Below, piece by piece: positions 33,435-43,472 of a DNA stretch of 64,000 bases. The notes below the pieces were generated by a model. The model worked only from the letters and a program-made list of their open reading frames with translations. It was not told the DNA's origin and made no database searches. The stretch covers positions 20,653,631-20,717,630 of the forward strand of contig OY821749.1 in the NCBI GenBank assembly GCA_963682055.1, in the 5' to 3' direction. The stretch's first letter is position 1. Each line of letters starts with the position of its first letter. This stretch comes from Primula veris. Lineage: Eukaryota > Streptophyta > Magnoliopsida > Ericales > Primulaceae. The translations under genes were made by a program, and so were the position numbers.

Positions 33435-35569
33435 GAGTAATTCCCTATAAGTATCTCATATCAAATTATATTTCTCTTAAATATCTTGATAATTTCACAT
33501 TCCTCATAAGTAGCACATTTTAATTATTTAGTTTATTTACTAAATTGTCATACAAACCAAAATATAATATACATATTTTATCTTTCTATAAACCCAAAAA
33601 AATAGTTTTAAATTACAACAAAATAAAAAAAAAACATAAAAAAAATTATAAAAATGAAAAAAATCACACAAAAAAAACAAAAAATTATAAAAAAAAATGA
33701 AAAAAATCACAAAAAAAATCAATAAAAAATATAAAAAATCACAAAAAATCACAAAACATTATAAAAAAATTTAAAAATTTAAAAAAATCACAAAAAATGA
33801 AAAAAAAATCACAAACTTTTTAAAAAATTACAAAAAAAATATATAATTTTTTTTGTCAATATAACACTTTTTATACCGAAAAATGACAAAAAATTATAAA
33901 AAATCACAAAAATTATAAAAAATTATAAAAAAAATCAAAAAATCAAAAAAATGAAAAAAACGGAAAAATTATATAAAAATCACAAAAAATCACAAAAAAT
34001 TATAAAAATTATAAAAAATGAAAAAAATCACACAAAAAAAAGATTTATAAAAAAAATGAAAAAATCATAAACTTTTTAAAAAATTACAAAAAATATATAA
34101 TTTTTTTTTGTCAATATAACACTTTTTATACCGAAAAGTGATTTTTTTTATACAAAAAAATGGTTTTTCCATGATAAATGTGCCTTTTTTTAATCTGAAT
34201 GAGCTGAAAGTGCATATAGTTCAGTCAAAAATACATATAATTCAGTCAAAAGCGTATATAGTTCAATAAAAGTGCATATAGTTCAGTCGAAAGTGTATAC
34301 AGTTAGTCAAAAATGCATAAAATTGAGTCGAAATTGCATTCAATTCAGCTGAAAGTACATATAGTTCCGTTGAAAGTGCATACAATTCAGTCGAAAGTAA
34401 ATATAGTTCAATAAAAGTGAGTATGCATATAGTTCAGCTAAAAATGCATCTGGTTCAGCTGAAAGTACATATGATTCAGTTTAAAGTGCATCTAATTTAG
34501 TGGAAAGTACATATATTTAAGTCAAAAGTGCATATAGTGTAGTCGAAAATGAATATAGTACAGTCGAAAGTGCATATAATTCTGTTAAAAATGCATCTGA
34601 TTCAACTAAAAGTGCATCTGGTACAACTGAAAGTGCATATGGTTCAGCTGAAAGTGTATATGGTTCGGCTAAAAGTGTATCTGATTCAGCTAAAAGTGCA
34701 TATGGTTCAGACAAAAGTGCATATCGTTCTGTAAAACCTGCATCTAGTTCGACTAAAAGTGCATATGGTTCGTCTGAAAGTGCATATGGTTCGGCTGAAA
34801 TTGCATATGGTTCGGCTAAAAGTGTATCTAGTTCAGCTGAAACTGCATATGGTTCAGACAAAAGTGCATATAGTTCAATAAAAATGCATATCGTTCTGTA
34901 AAACCTGCATCTGGTTCAACTAAAAGTGCATCTGGTTCGGCTGAAAGTGCATATAGTTCAGCTAAAAGTGTATCTGGTTCAGTCGAAAGTGCATCTAGTA
35001 CAATCGAAAGTGCATAAAGTTCAATAAAAGTGATTTTTTTTTCTTTTTTTTTTTTTTTTTTTTTATAATTTTTATAATTTTTATAATTTTTTTTATATTT
35101 TTTATGTTTTTGTGGTTTTTATGATTTTTTCATTTTTTTTAATATTTTTATAGTATTTTGCGATTTTTATAATTTTTATAATTTTTTTATAATTTTTTTT
35201 GATTTTTTTTGATTTTTTGTGATTTTTTGTGATTTTTTATTTTTTTTATTTTTTTATAATATTTTTTGATTTTCTTAATTTTTTGTAATTTTTTTTATTT
35301 TTTATAATATTTTGTGATTTTTTTCATTTTTTATAATTTTCTTTGTGATTTTTTTTATTTTTATTTTTCATTTTTTTGTGATTTTTTGTGATTTTTTTGC
35401 ATTTTATATAATTTTATGTGTTTTATTTTTATTTTTTATGAAATATGTGTATAGCGTTTTGGTAAATAAAGTAAATAATTAAAAAAGTGGTACCTATAGG
35501 GAATATGAACTTTTGAAGATAACTATGAGTAATATAATTTCAAAAGTGGTACCTATTGAGCATTATTTG
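33434..35569. mobile_element. Mutator-like foldback with minisatellite core (F1), 2136 bp, 9-bp target duplication
   Basis: Flanked by perfect TATATTGTT (33425-33433 and 35570-35578); the relic near 7960 shows the empty site. The ends are inverted repeats of about 100 bp: GGAGTAATTCCCTATAAG against, inverted, CAAATAATGCTCAATAGG, both continuing to AATTATTTA-TTTATTTAC. Interior order: A-rich arm with AATCACAAAAA motifs (33600-34170), a 21-bp minisatellite (34190-35030), then a T-rich arm with the inverse motifs (35035-35440). The left arm holds a 255-bp duplication (33839 and 34094). The nine-base duplication suggests the Mutator superfamily. It has no transposase. Confidence 0.8.
34190..35030. 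repeat. 21-bp minisatellite, roughly 40 units
   Basis: The unit is AAAGTGCATATGGTTCAGCTG with variants (ATAGTTCAGTCG, TCTGGTTCGGCT). The period of 21 keeps one minus-strand frame open for 114 codons with a seven-residue repeat (EPYALSA-like). It is not a gene. Confidence 0.95.
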
Positions 35570-35578
35570 TATATTGTT

Positions 35579-35757
35579 TATGTGTATTTTTCTTTTAATT
35601 ATATCCTATTTAATCTTAGCATTTGATTATATACATAAATCATCCAATGGCCCATGAATAAGAAGTCCATTCCTATTTTTCATATTGTGTATCATTTTCA
35701 AGTCCAAGTTGATGTAATTTCCGATACGGGGATGACATATTTAAAACATAATAAATG
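35579..35757. other. D1 spacer between two AT-rich insertions
   Basis: Matches the relic at 7962-8060 and 8460-8545 (AATCATCCAATGGCC; TTTCATATTGTGTATCATTTT). It has no other content. Confidence 0.7.
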
Positions 35758-37464
35758 GGTAAATTAATGAGTGGTACATGAAAACAAAACTATTTAATTA
35801 TTGGTCATTTTATAAAATTTAATTAAAAATTGGTCACCCACCTAATTACCCAATAAAAATAAAAATAAAATGGAAAAAAAAAGAGGACAAACTCAAAAAA
35901 AAATGGAAAAAAAATCAGAAAAGATAAAAAAAATATATATATATAAAAAAACCTTTAAAAAAGTCGGGAAGCTGAAAAAATGGTAAAAGAACAAAGCAAA
36001 ATCACAAAAAAAATAAAAAAATGTTCAAAAAAATCGGGAACCCGAAAAACCCAAAATTAGTATATATATAAAAAAAACATCTAAAAATCCAAAATCACAA
36101 AACAATGAAAAAATATTCAAAAAAGTCAGGAACCTGAAAAATGGTAAAAACCCAGGAAAAAAAACCCCAAGAAAAATCCAAAATCACAAAAAAAAAATGA
36201 AAAGAAGTTCGAAGAAGTCGGAAAAAAGCCGGAAAGTCAAAAAAATGTTAAAAACTTTAAAATAACTTGCAATTATTTTTAAATGACTCAAAATGACTTC
36301 AAATGACTTAAAAATGACTCAGATTGTTTTTAAAATTATTTGAACTGTTTTTTAAAATGACTCAAACTGTTTTTAAACTTACCGAAAATAACTCATATTG
36401 TTTTTCAAATGACTTAAATATGACTCGGACTATTTTTAAAATGACTCGGATAATTTTTAAAATTACTTAAAATCACTCAGACTATTTTTAAAATGACTTA
36501 AAATGGCTCAGACTGTTTTTAAAATGATTCAAAATAACTCAGACTATTTTTAAAATTACTCAGACTGTTTTTAAAATAATTAAAAATGACTCAGACTGTT
36601 TTTAAAATGACTGAAAATGACTTAGATTATTTTTAAAATGACTCAGACTGTTTTTAAAATGATTTAAAGCGAGTCAATCTGTTTTTAAAATTACTCAGAT
36701 TGTTTTTAAAATGACTTAAAACGACTCTAGCTATTTTAAAAATGACTTAAAATGACTCAGATTGTTTTTTAAAATGAATCAGACTATTTTTAAAATGACT
36801 TAAAACGACTTAGACTATTTTTAAAAGTATTTAAAATGACTCAAATTGTTTTAAAAATGACTCAGACTGTTTTTAAAAAGACTTAAAATGACTCAGACTG
36901 TTTTTAAAATTATTTAAAACGGCTCAGACTGTTTTTAAAATGACTTAAAACGACTTGAACTATTTTTAAAATGATTTAAAATGACCCGGATTTTTTTTAA
37001 AATGACTTAAAACGACTTGGACTGTTTTAAAAATGACTTAAAACGACCCGGACTCTTTTTAAAATGACTTAAAACGACTCAGACTCTTTTTAAAATGACT
37101 TAAAACGACTCAGACTCTTTTTAAAATGACTCAAACTATTTTTAATATGAATAAAGACGAATCAGTCTGTTTTTTTTTTTTTTGCGTTTTTGGATTTTTG
37201 GGATTTTAGATTTTTTGGGATTTTTAAAATTTTATTCGTGTTTTTTCGGGGTTTTGCCTCTTTTAAGTTTTTTGGTTTTTTTTTTAGATTTTTTTTTTCA
37301 TTTTTCCATTTTTATTTTCTGGAATTTTTCAATTTTTTCTTGTTTTTTATATTTTTATTGGTTAGTTAGGAAAAATGGACTAATAATTAATCAGTTTTAG
37401 TTTTGTGGGTTAATACTTAATTAAATTGTAGATAATGTACCAATACAAAATACAAAATTTACTC
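35758..37464. mobile_element. AT-rich foldback-like insertion with minisatellite core (F2), about 1.7 kb
   Basis: Absent from both the relic (8545-8565) and D2 (41645-41660), so it is an insertion. The ends are loosely inverted (GGTAAATT...GGTACAT against, inverted, GAGTAAATTTT...GGTACAT). The layout repeats that of 33434-35569: A-rich arm (35860-36245), minisatellite (36250-37160), T-rich arm (37160-37350) and a terminal stretch. The target duplication was not resolved, so the edges are good to a few bases. Confidence 0.65.
36250..37160. repeat. Minisatellite of interleaved 21- and 31-bp units
   Basis: Repeats of TTTTTAAAATGACTCAGACTG (short form) and the same with an inserted ACTTAAAACG (long form), several tens of copies, diverging toward the left end. 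Confidence 0.9.
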
Positions 37465-37919
37465 TGTCAAGAATCAAATAGCGGTTCAAGAGGATATTCG
37501 TTTAAGGAAATTTTCTAATAAGTGCCCCATGCATGCATCCGTTAGTCAGGTATGGAATGTGTTTTAAATTGTTTATTATAGTAATATACATTAATAAAAT
37601 TTACTTATTTAATTAAATCAAATACATAAAATGGTAATATTATAAAATTATTGTATAAATGCAACTAATATTCGTATTAAAATCAATTTGATTATAGAAA
37701 TGTATTCAATGTTTAAACGATGTCCGGACGTAAAACCGGTTTTTTAAATGAACTATCACATTCTTTTAATTGTATGATGAGAAATTAATTAATAAATACA
37801 TGTACACATACTGAATTCAATAAGCCACTTTTACTTATGCTTCAGAAATAGAAAGTACATATGCCACATTGTGTATCAAGTTGATGTCCAAGTTCGATAA
37901 TCTCACCTTTCAATTAACC
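37465..37919 (+). promoter_or_regulatory. Upstream region of the first defensin-like gene
   Basis: 37505-37895 is well conserved with 8600-8998 (relic), and its proximal part with 41650-41880 (second gene). Conserved blocks include GTTAGTCAGGTATGGAATGT and GTATCAAGTTGATGTCCAAG. Conservation across three copies suggests it holds the core promoter. Confidence 0.55.
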
Positions 37920-37926
37920 TATAAAT
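37920..37926 (+). promoter_or_regulatory. TATA box of the first defensin-like gene
   Basis: TATAAAT in the context AACCTATAAATTG, 57 bp before the ATG. The same context is present at 41882, 80 bp before the second gene's ATG. Confidence 0.65.
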
Positions 37927-37982
37927 TGCGATGTAGACACAATTTTTTGTCTTCAACTACTTTACTTCTTATAAAAATTAAA

Positions 37983-39126
37983 ATGAAGACTATTTCAACT
38001 TCCACCATGTTTGTAATTCTTGTGCTTTTCATGGTCTTTGCAGGTAGTTCTCTTCTTAAACATAGTAATTGATAGTACGTAGCGTTTAATTTGTAACGTC
38101 CAGCACTCAACACCAAAAATAAATGGTTTCATTGTTTAATGTTTTTCATAAGTAACCTGCAGCTTTTGCATAAATAATTGATCGATATTTTAAAGATTTA
38201 TGCTACACACAAAGCAGGAATCTTTTGTTGTTGTTATTTAGGAATGCATGTCTAGACAATTAAATTTCCGAAATTATTTGTGTCAAAGTAGTCTCCAGTA
38301 TCGACTGTTAATGTTATCATCAGAATGATCGATTTCCAATTAATTGAATGCTTTAAAAACACCTACAGAAATAAATACTTGTAACCACCCACCCATCTTT
38401 CTAGAGTAACAACCTGTATATTAGGGTACCTTTGACAACAATTTTTTTTTTTTTTTTAGATTTTGTATTTTAAAAATCTATGAGTGTTTACCAAGTCAGA
38501 TTATTCGGCTTCTAAAAACCTTATTTTTATGCTGGAAAAACTAAAAAATTCAGATTTTTAAAATACAACTTTTCGATGGATTCTTAAAACATATTTTTAA
38601 AATCTAATTTTGTAACAAAAAAAAAATGTATTACCAAACATACCAGGAGTAGTTTTACCATTTAAATCCAAAATAGGAAAAAATTGACTCTTTAGTTTCA
38701 CTATTAAAATCCAAAATAGGAAAAATGCTAGTGATACACAAATGTACACATGATGACTTTTAAGAGTAGTTTTATAGAGTAGGCCTCCAATTTTGGGACT
38801 TTGACGGATTTTCCTTTTAACTCTTTCTACCAAATAAATTACTTTGAGATGCAATAGTACTATTTAGTGTTTACATAATTACATATGACTAAGCCTTATT
38901 ATTCTTATGTGCGAATGGTGTAGGTCATGAGGTGGCAATGGCAGCTCCGACGTGCCAATTCAATTTTACTTACTCTCTCCGGAAGCCTTGCGATCAGAGG
39001 GATTGTTTGATTAATTGCCTAAATCAAATTAAGTTTAAAGAGTATCCATATCCAAAGACTGCTAGAGCTGTTTGTCAATCGCCCACTTTATGTGTTTGCA
39101 ATTTTCTTTGTTGGCAAAGCAACTGA
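37983..39126 (+). CDS. Defensin-like secreted cysteine-rich peptide (87 aa, two exons)
   Basis: Exon 1 is 37983-38043 and exon 2 is 38924-39126. The 880-bp phase-1 intron splits a Gly codon right after the signal peptide, the usual place in plant defensin-like genes. Residues 1-20 (MKTISTSTMFVILVLFMVFA) are a typical signal peptide. The secreted part has eight Cys: 31, 43, 48, 52, 71, 77, 79 and 83. The spacing C-x11-C-x4-C-x3-C-x18-C-x5-C-x-C-x3-C contains the CxxxC and CxC pairs of the cysteine-stabilised alpha-beta fold. The family acts outside the cell, in defence or in signalling such as pollen-pistil contact; which applies here is unknown. It is one of a tandem pair with 41968-43472. 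A hAT-like MITE (38425-38645) lies in the intron. Confidence 0.88.
38425..38645. mobile_element. hAT-like MITE in the intron of the first defensin-like gene
   Basis: Ends GGTACCTTTGACAACA and, inverted, GGTATGTTTGGTAATACA, each followed by poly-T and then complementary TTTTAAAAATC stretches. It is missing at the equivalent point of the second gene's intron (about 42995-43015). Confidence 0.65.
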
Positions 39127-41881
39127 ATTTCCCTTTGTTGGATCATGATTTATCGATGTTCTTACGAGCACTCTCATCATATCATTTATATCTTGTTTTC
39201 CTTTTCTGTATCCGAAATTTTAATTATATTGGTTTTAGATAGAAATAGAATCAGCCAACCAGGTATAATATTGCAGACCTGAACCAGAAATATTACCATT
39301 AAATCGAAGGACAAACAAGAAAAGATTATATTTATTTCGGAATGAATAAATCTTTATTGTTATTAGATTAAAGTGTTGATAACTTGAACTAATATTAACT
39401 TGCATCATAGCAATTCTCCGGTAAACTCATGTGCAAAGTTGTTATGAAACTTAAATCAAGCTATCAAAAGTTAGTCACCCGTTCCATAACAACAGTATAC
39501 ATGTCACAAATTCTTAACAAAAATATAACATACTTTAAATAGATTGTGCACACTTTTAAACGAACGACCTCTCTAAATCCGTTGTTGAGTGTACCAGTTG
39601 AACCGACGCTGTGGGGGACATGCCATGCTAACAATTGGCATTAAAAAGCTATTTTCTTCCCCTAATATGAAAAAAACAAAAACAACTATTTACATCTTTC
39701 CGTACTAAAAACTTAAAACATTTGATAATTTAAAATTTTCGTTGTGATCAAATTAGTAAGATAAAGAGGAAAACGTGAGGTTTGGTTTGAGGACAAGAAC
39801 ACATATATATCAGCTGGCAACAAACACTATAACGTGGACCGCTTGGTTGCTAACATGAAAAGGAGCCTCTCTTTGCTTGTTGTGACTGGTCGCGTTAGTT
39901 CAATAAAATTAGTTTTAAAATGCGAAACCAAACTGCCTTACACCTATTCATCCTGGTTTTCAAGAATCTTACAAAGATTTCCCTCATTTCTACTTCCCAT
40001 CTACAATTCCCTAGCTAAATCCAGGTATAAATTAAAGACCAAGCCTACACAATCCAAGAGAAACAAATCTGTAAAATAAGCTATCAGCGGAGTCTCAAGC
40101 TTGAACTTCAAAGATCGATGACCCGCGGCAAGTTATCGAGCTCAGTGGCTTTTTGGCTTGTAAACAAGGCAAAAATACGTGCCGATGTGGAGTTGGCGAA
40201 TTTGGAAATGAGCATTAGTTAAATAGAAAAGAATCAATTTAAGAATTTGATAGCAAGAAGACTACACAGCAAAGAGATTAATGCCATTCCGGGTATAAAA
40301 TAAAAAGAATATGGCCACTTTTTAAGGACTTGACTCTTGAGTTTTTCCCAAAACTAAATATTTGCAGTACAAAAAGAAGTTGATAATAAAACAAATAACA
40401 AGTACGTCCATAGATAACAACAACAATGTAGAGAGAACTGCATTTCATTTTGGTATCTTCACCGTTAAATTTTTCTTTCGTCAACCAGCTTGCCACCTAA
40501 AAAGAGTTTTTTTTAATCTTTACCAAATTTAGAGGTATAAAAGTATATTTAACCCCTTAGTATCGTTCATTATTTCAATATAGTAATTCTTTCTACAATT
40601 ATCTTTTCATTTTTTTACTTACTTTATTTGATTGCTGTTTTTGGATAATTTTGAACATTCCGTAATTAAATGGACGAAAAATCTTCAATTTTTAGAAGAA
40701 AAAAAAAGAAAGATAAAAATACGCTAAACTAGACCTTATTTGATTGCTTGATTATTACTCCCGCAACTTACAAGTTACAATATGGTCCGGGTTTTGATGA
40801 TTTGTTTAAAACAATGGTTGGGTTAACAATATAATTTCAAGGTTGGACTAATATAGTCGGTGGCAGAATTAGCATTATGAAATGGGAGACTGGTTTTTTA
40901 TTTAAAAAAAACATTCTATGAAGTCATTTTACGGAATGGAGGGCTGGGCTGAAAAATCTATTTTTTCATCAATTTTTAAAAAAATGAGTGGATGGCCTAG
41001 TTACAATCACCAACTGTCCATACATAGTTAGTTCCTTGAATATAGTGCCCTCACACCCGCTCACATCAATGAGAAATATTGGTATTGCAAAAGCTCATAC
41101 TTAATATATATCATTTGTAATCCGGAGTCGATATATTTATATATACGTACTATCTCGTTGCAAAAGTGCGATGCTAAAGGTATCATTCATGCATGTGGTC
41201 GACAATCCACACATATATAGTTGTTAGTATTCCAATACCGAAATCCAAATGATCGTTGTTCCATGGAACCAAGTCGGCGTAATGACATTAGTCAAAACAT
41301 TCTTTACAATTTTACAATAAAGAAGATAGCTTGGAATACTAACAAACATACCAGTATAGTATATATATGATACAATACTAAGTTGAGTATACACCGATAC
41401 ACGTATGTGACAGTAAGATACAAAAATATATATAGTAATAAAATTGGATCTATATTCACATTTGTAAAGTGGGTAAAGTCGAACCAATTTAGAATTTGAA
41501 ATATACTTCCATATACTATGTTGTTCCTTTTTGCATGTATAGTATTCATATCCATCAATGTTATTTTCCATATTTTGTATCAATTTGAAGTCCGATGTAA
41601 TTTCCGATACAAGGGGATATAAACCTGAACAAATTTAAAGCATAATAAATTGACAGGAATCAATAGTGGTACAAGAGGAATTTTTTTAAAAGGAACTATT
41701 GCATTCTTTTCATTGTATGTTGAGAACTTAATTAACAAAATACATGTACACATACTTAATTCATTAAACCATTGTTGCAATTCATGTACACATAGAAAGA
41801 CACAATCATGGGTGTTAATTACATGCCACATTATGTATCGAGTTGACGTCCAAGTTCGATGATTTCACCTTTCACTTAACC
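39127..41881. other. Spacer between the defensin-like genes; D1/D2 junction near 40450-40468
   Basis: No gene supported. The ORF at 39834-40079 is not conserved in frame in D2. 40853-41037 is a 185-bp insertion relative to D1, flanked by AATATAG on both sides. A conserved piece at 41640-41880 is the second gene's promoter. Confidence 0.6.
40853..41037. mobile_element. Small insertion flanked by AATATAG
   Basis: D1 reads straight through at about 31228-31238 (GGACTAATATATAGTGCCC). D2 has 185 bp between two AATATAG copies. The class is unknown. Confidence 0.55.
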
Positions 41882-41888
41882 TATAAAT
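41882..41888 (+). promoter_or_regulatory. TATA box of the second defensin-like gene
   Basis: TATAAAT in the context AACCTATAAATTG, conserved with 37920-37926. Confidence 0.65.
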
Positions 41889-41967
41889 TGTTGATTTTAG
41901 ACACAATATTTTTTCGTATCCTATTACGTACAAGAGTCACAACTACCTGGTTCTTATAAAAATCAAA

Positions 41968-43472
41968 ATGAAGACTATTTCAACTTCCACCATGCTTGTA
42001 ATTCTTGTGCTTTTCATGGTCTTTGCAGGTAGTTCTCTTCTTAAGAATAAATAGTACGTAGCGTTTAATATGTAAGTTGTAACGTCCAGCACTCAGAGCA
42101 GCAAAAAATAATGCTTTCGTTGTTTAATGCTTTTCATAAGTAACCTGCAGCTTTTGTATAAAGAATTGATCAACATTCTAAAGATTTATGCTGCATTTAA
42201 AGCAGGAAAGACAATTGTTGTTTTGTCGTTGATATGATGTTCTTACGAGAGCTATGTTAAAAACGTAAATAGCGTAGCAATAAAACGTTTTATGGTTTAT
42301 TTTTTTTATCTATATAATCATAAAATTCAGATGCTAATTATATTAACACACTTAAAAAATTTAAAAACAACAAAATGTGTAGTTCGTTATAATTTTGCAA
42401 ATACACAATTCTATGTTATTTTACAATCTCACAAATATATAATAGTATACAAGTATTATAGTGGGAACTGAAAGTTAATTCCGATCAGCGCTATTTCTTA
42501 TGTATATAATACTAAATAAGTATCTTATAACCCTTGTTTATGTATACTTATGTAAAAAGATAAGTTGTGACCCAAAACAACGTAGATGTATCTATTTTTC
42601 TTTAATAAATTTCTTATTAATAAAAAATAATAATATTTTTTTTAATAAAAAGCCTCGCTTTTTACGCTTTAAGTCACTTTCTTACTCTTTTTTCGTGCTT
42701 TACCTCTGAAATAGCGCTATTGTGTGTGTGTGTGTTTTTTTCCCCGCTAAGCGCTATTTGCGTAACGTTGCACAAGGTTGTGCGCTTTTTAAAACTCTAT
42801 AATATTTAGGCATGATGCATGCCTAGACAATTAAATTTCAGATTTTTTTTTTGTGTCAAAGTACTCTCGAGTATCGACCATTACTGTGATCACAAAACAA
42901 AGCCCCACCGATTTCCAATTAATTGAATGCTTTAAAAACACCTACAAAAATAAATACTTGTAACCACCTAATCTTTCTAGAGTAAAACCTCGTATATCAG
43001 AAGACGTGACAATGATAAAAAGGAAAAATAGTTTCACCATTTAAATAAAAAAACAATAAGAATGTTAGTGATACACAAACGAATGTACGTACAACATGAT
43101 GTTTTAAGAGTAGTTTAATCATTCATGAAGTACTATTGCGATTTTGAGACTTTGCCGGATTGTCCTTTTTACTCTTTTTACGAAATAGATTACGTAGAAA
43201 GTCGACATTATTACTGTGTTTACTGTGTTTTTATGTACGACTAAGACCTATTATTCTTATGTGTGATGAATGGTGCAGGGCATGAGGTAGCAATGGCAGG
43301 TCCTACGTGCCAATTCACTTTTTCTTACACTCCCCAGAAGCCTTGCGATCGGAGGGATTGTTTGATTTCTTGCTTAAAACAACTTAAGCTTGAAGGGTAT
43401 CTATATCCAAAGACTGCTAAAGTTGTTTGTCAATCGCCCACACTTTGTGCTTGCAATTTTCTTTGTTGGTAA
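41968..43472 (+). CDS. Defensin-like secreted cysteine-rich peptide (84 aa, two exons)
   Basis: Exon 1 is 41968-42028 and exon 2 is 43279-43472; the 1250-bp intron is in phase 1 at the same codon as in the sister gene. The signal peptide differs from the sister at one of 20 residues, while the secreted part differs at 17 of 63. All eight Cys keep their spacing (C-x11-C-x4-C-x3-C-x18-C-x5-C-x-C-x3-C). It ends after CW at TAA, where the sister reads CAA, so it is three residues shorter; that same sister frame continues to TGA three codons later. The extra intron length is a D2-specific stretch (42240-42790). The role is presumably like the sister's, an extracellular defence or signalling peptide; the target is unknown. 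Confidence 0.88.
42240..42790. mobile_element. Insertion-like stretch in the intron of the second defensin-like gene
   Basis: The first gene's intron goes from AAGCAGGAA to GGAATGCATGTCTAGACAAT directly (38212-38260); here 550 bp intervene. It contains AAATAGCG / CGCTATTT inverted motifs and a GT microsatellite (42720-42736). Ends are not well defined. Confidence 0.4.

Larger units (their letters stand above)
29010..40450 (+). repeat. Tandem duplicated block D1 (carries the first defensin-like gene)
   Basis: Landmarks shared in the same order with D2 (40468-45537) include: TTTCTTTCrTCAACCAGC, AATTAAATGGACGAAAAA, the promoter, exons and flanks of the defensin-like gene, GCCATTAAATCGAAGGACAA, and a final piece near 40277-40440 matching 45383-45537. 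D1 is about twice as long because of several transposon-like insertions between 30.3 and 37.5 kb. Confidence 0.85.

Noticed and set aside
34517..34861. 114-codon minus-strand ORF with a heptad repeat (EPYALSA-like)
   Set aside because: It is the translation of a 21-bp minisatellite whose period is a multiple of three. It has no domain, no promoter and no conserved start.
39834..40079. 81-codon plus-strand ORF in D1
   Set aside because: The matching DNA in D2 (about 44860-45130) is frameshifted relative to it, so the frame is not conserved and is probably non-coding.
41224..41583. 119-codon minus-strand ORF in D2
   Set aside because: AT-rich translation with no domain. The equivalent D1 sequence near 31430-31620 does not keep the frame.
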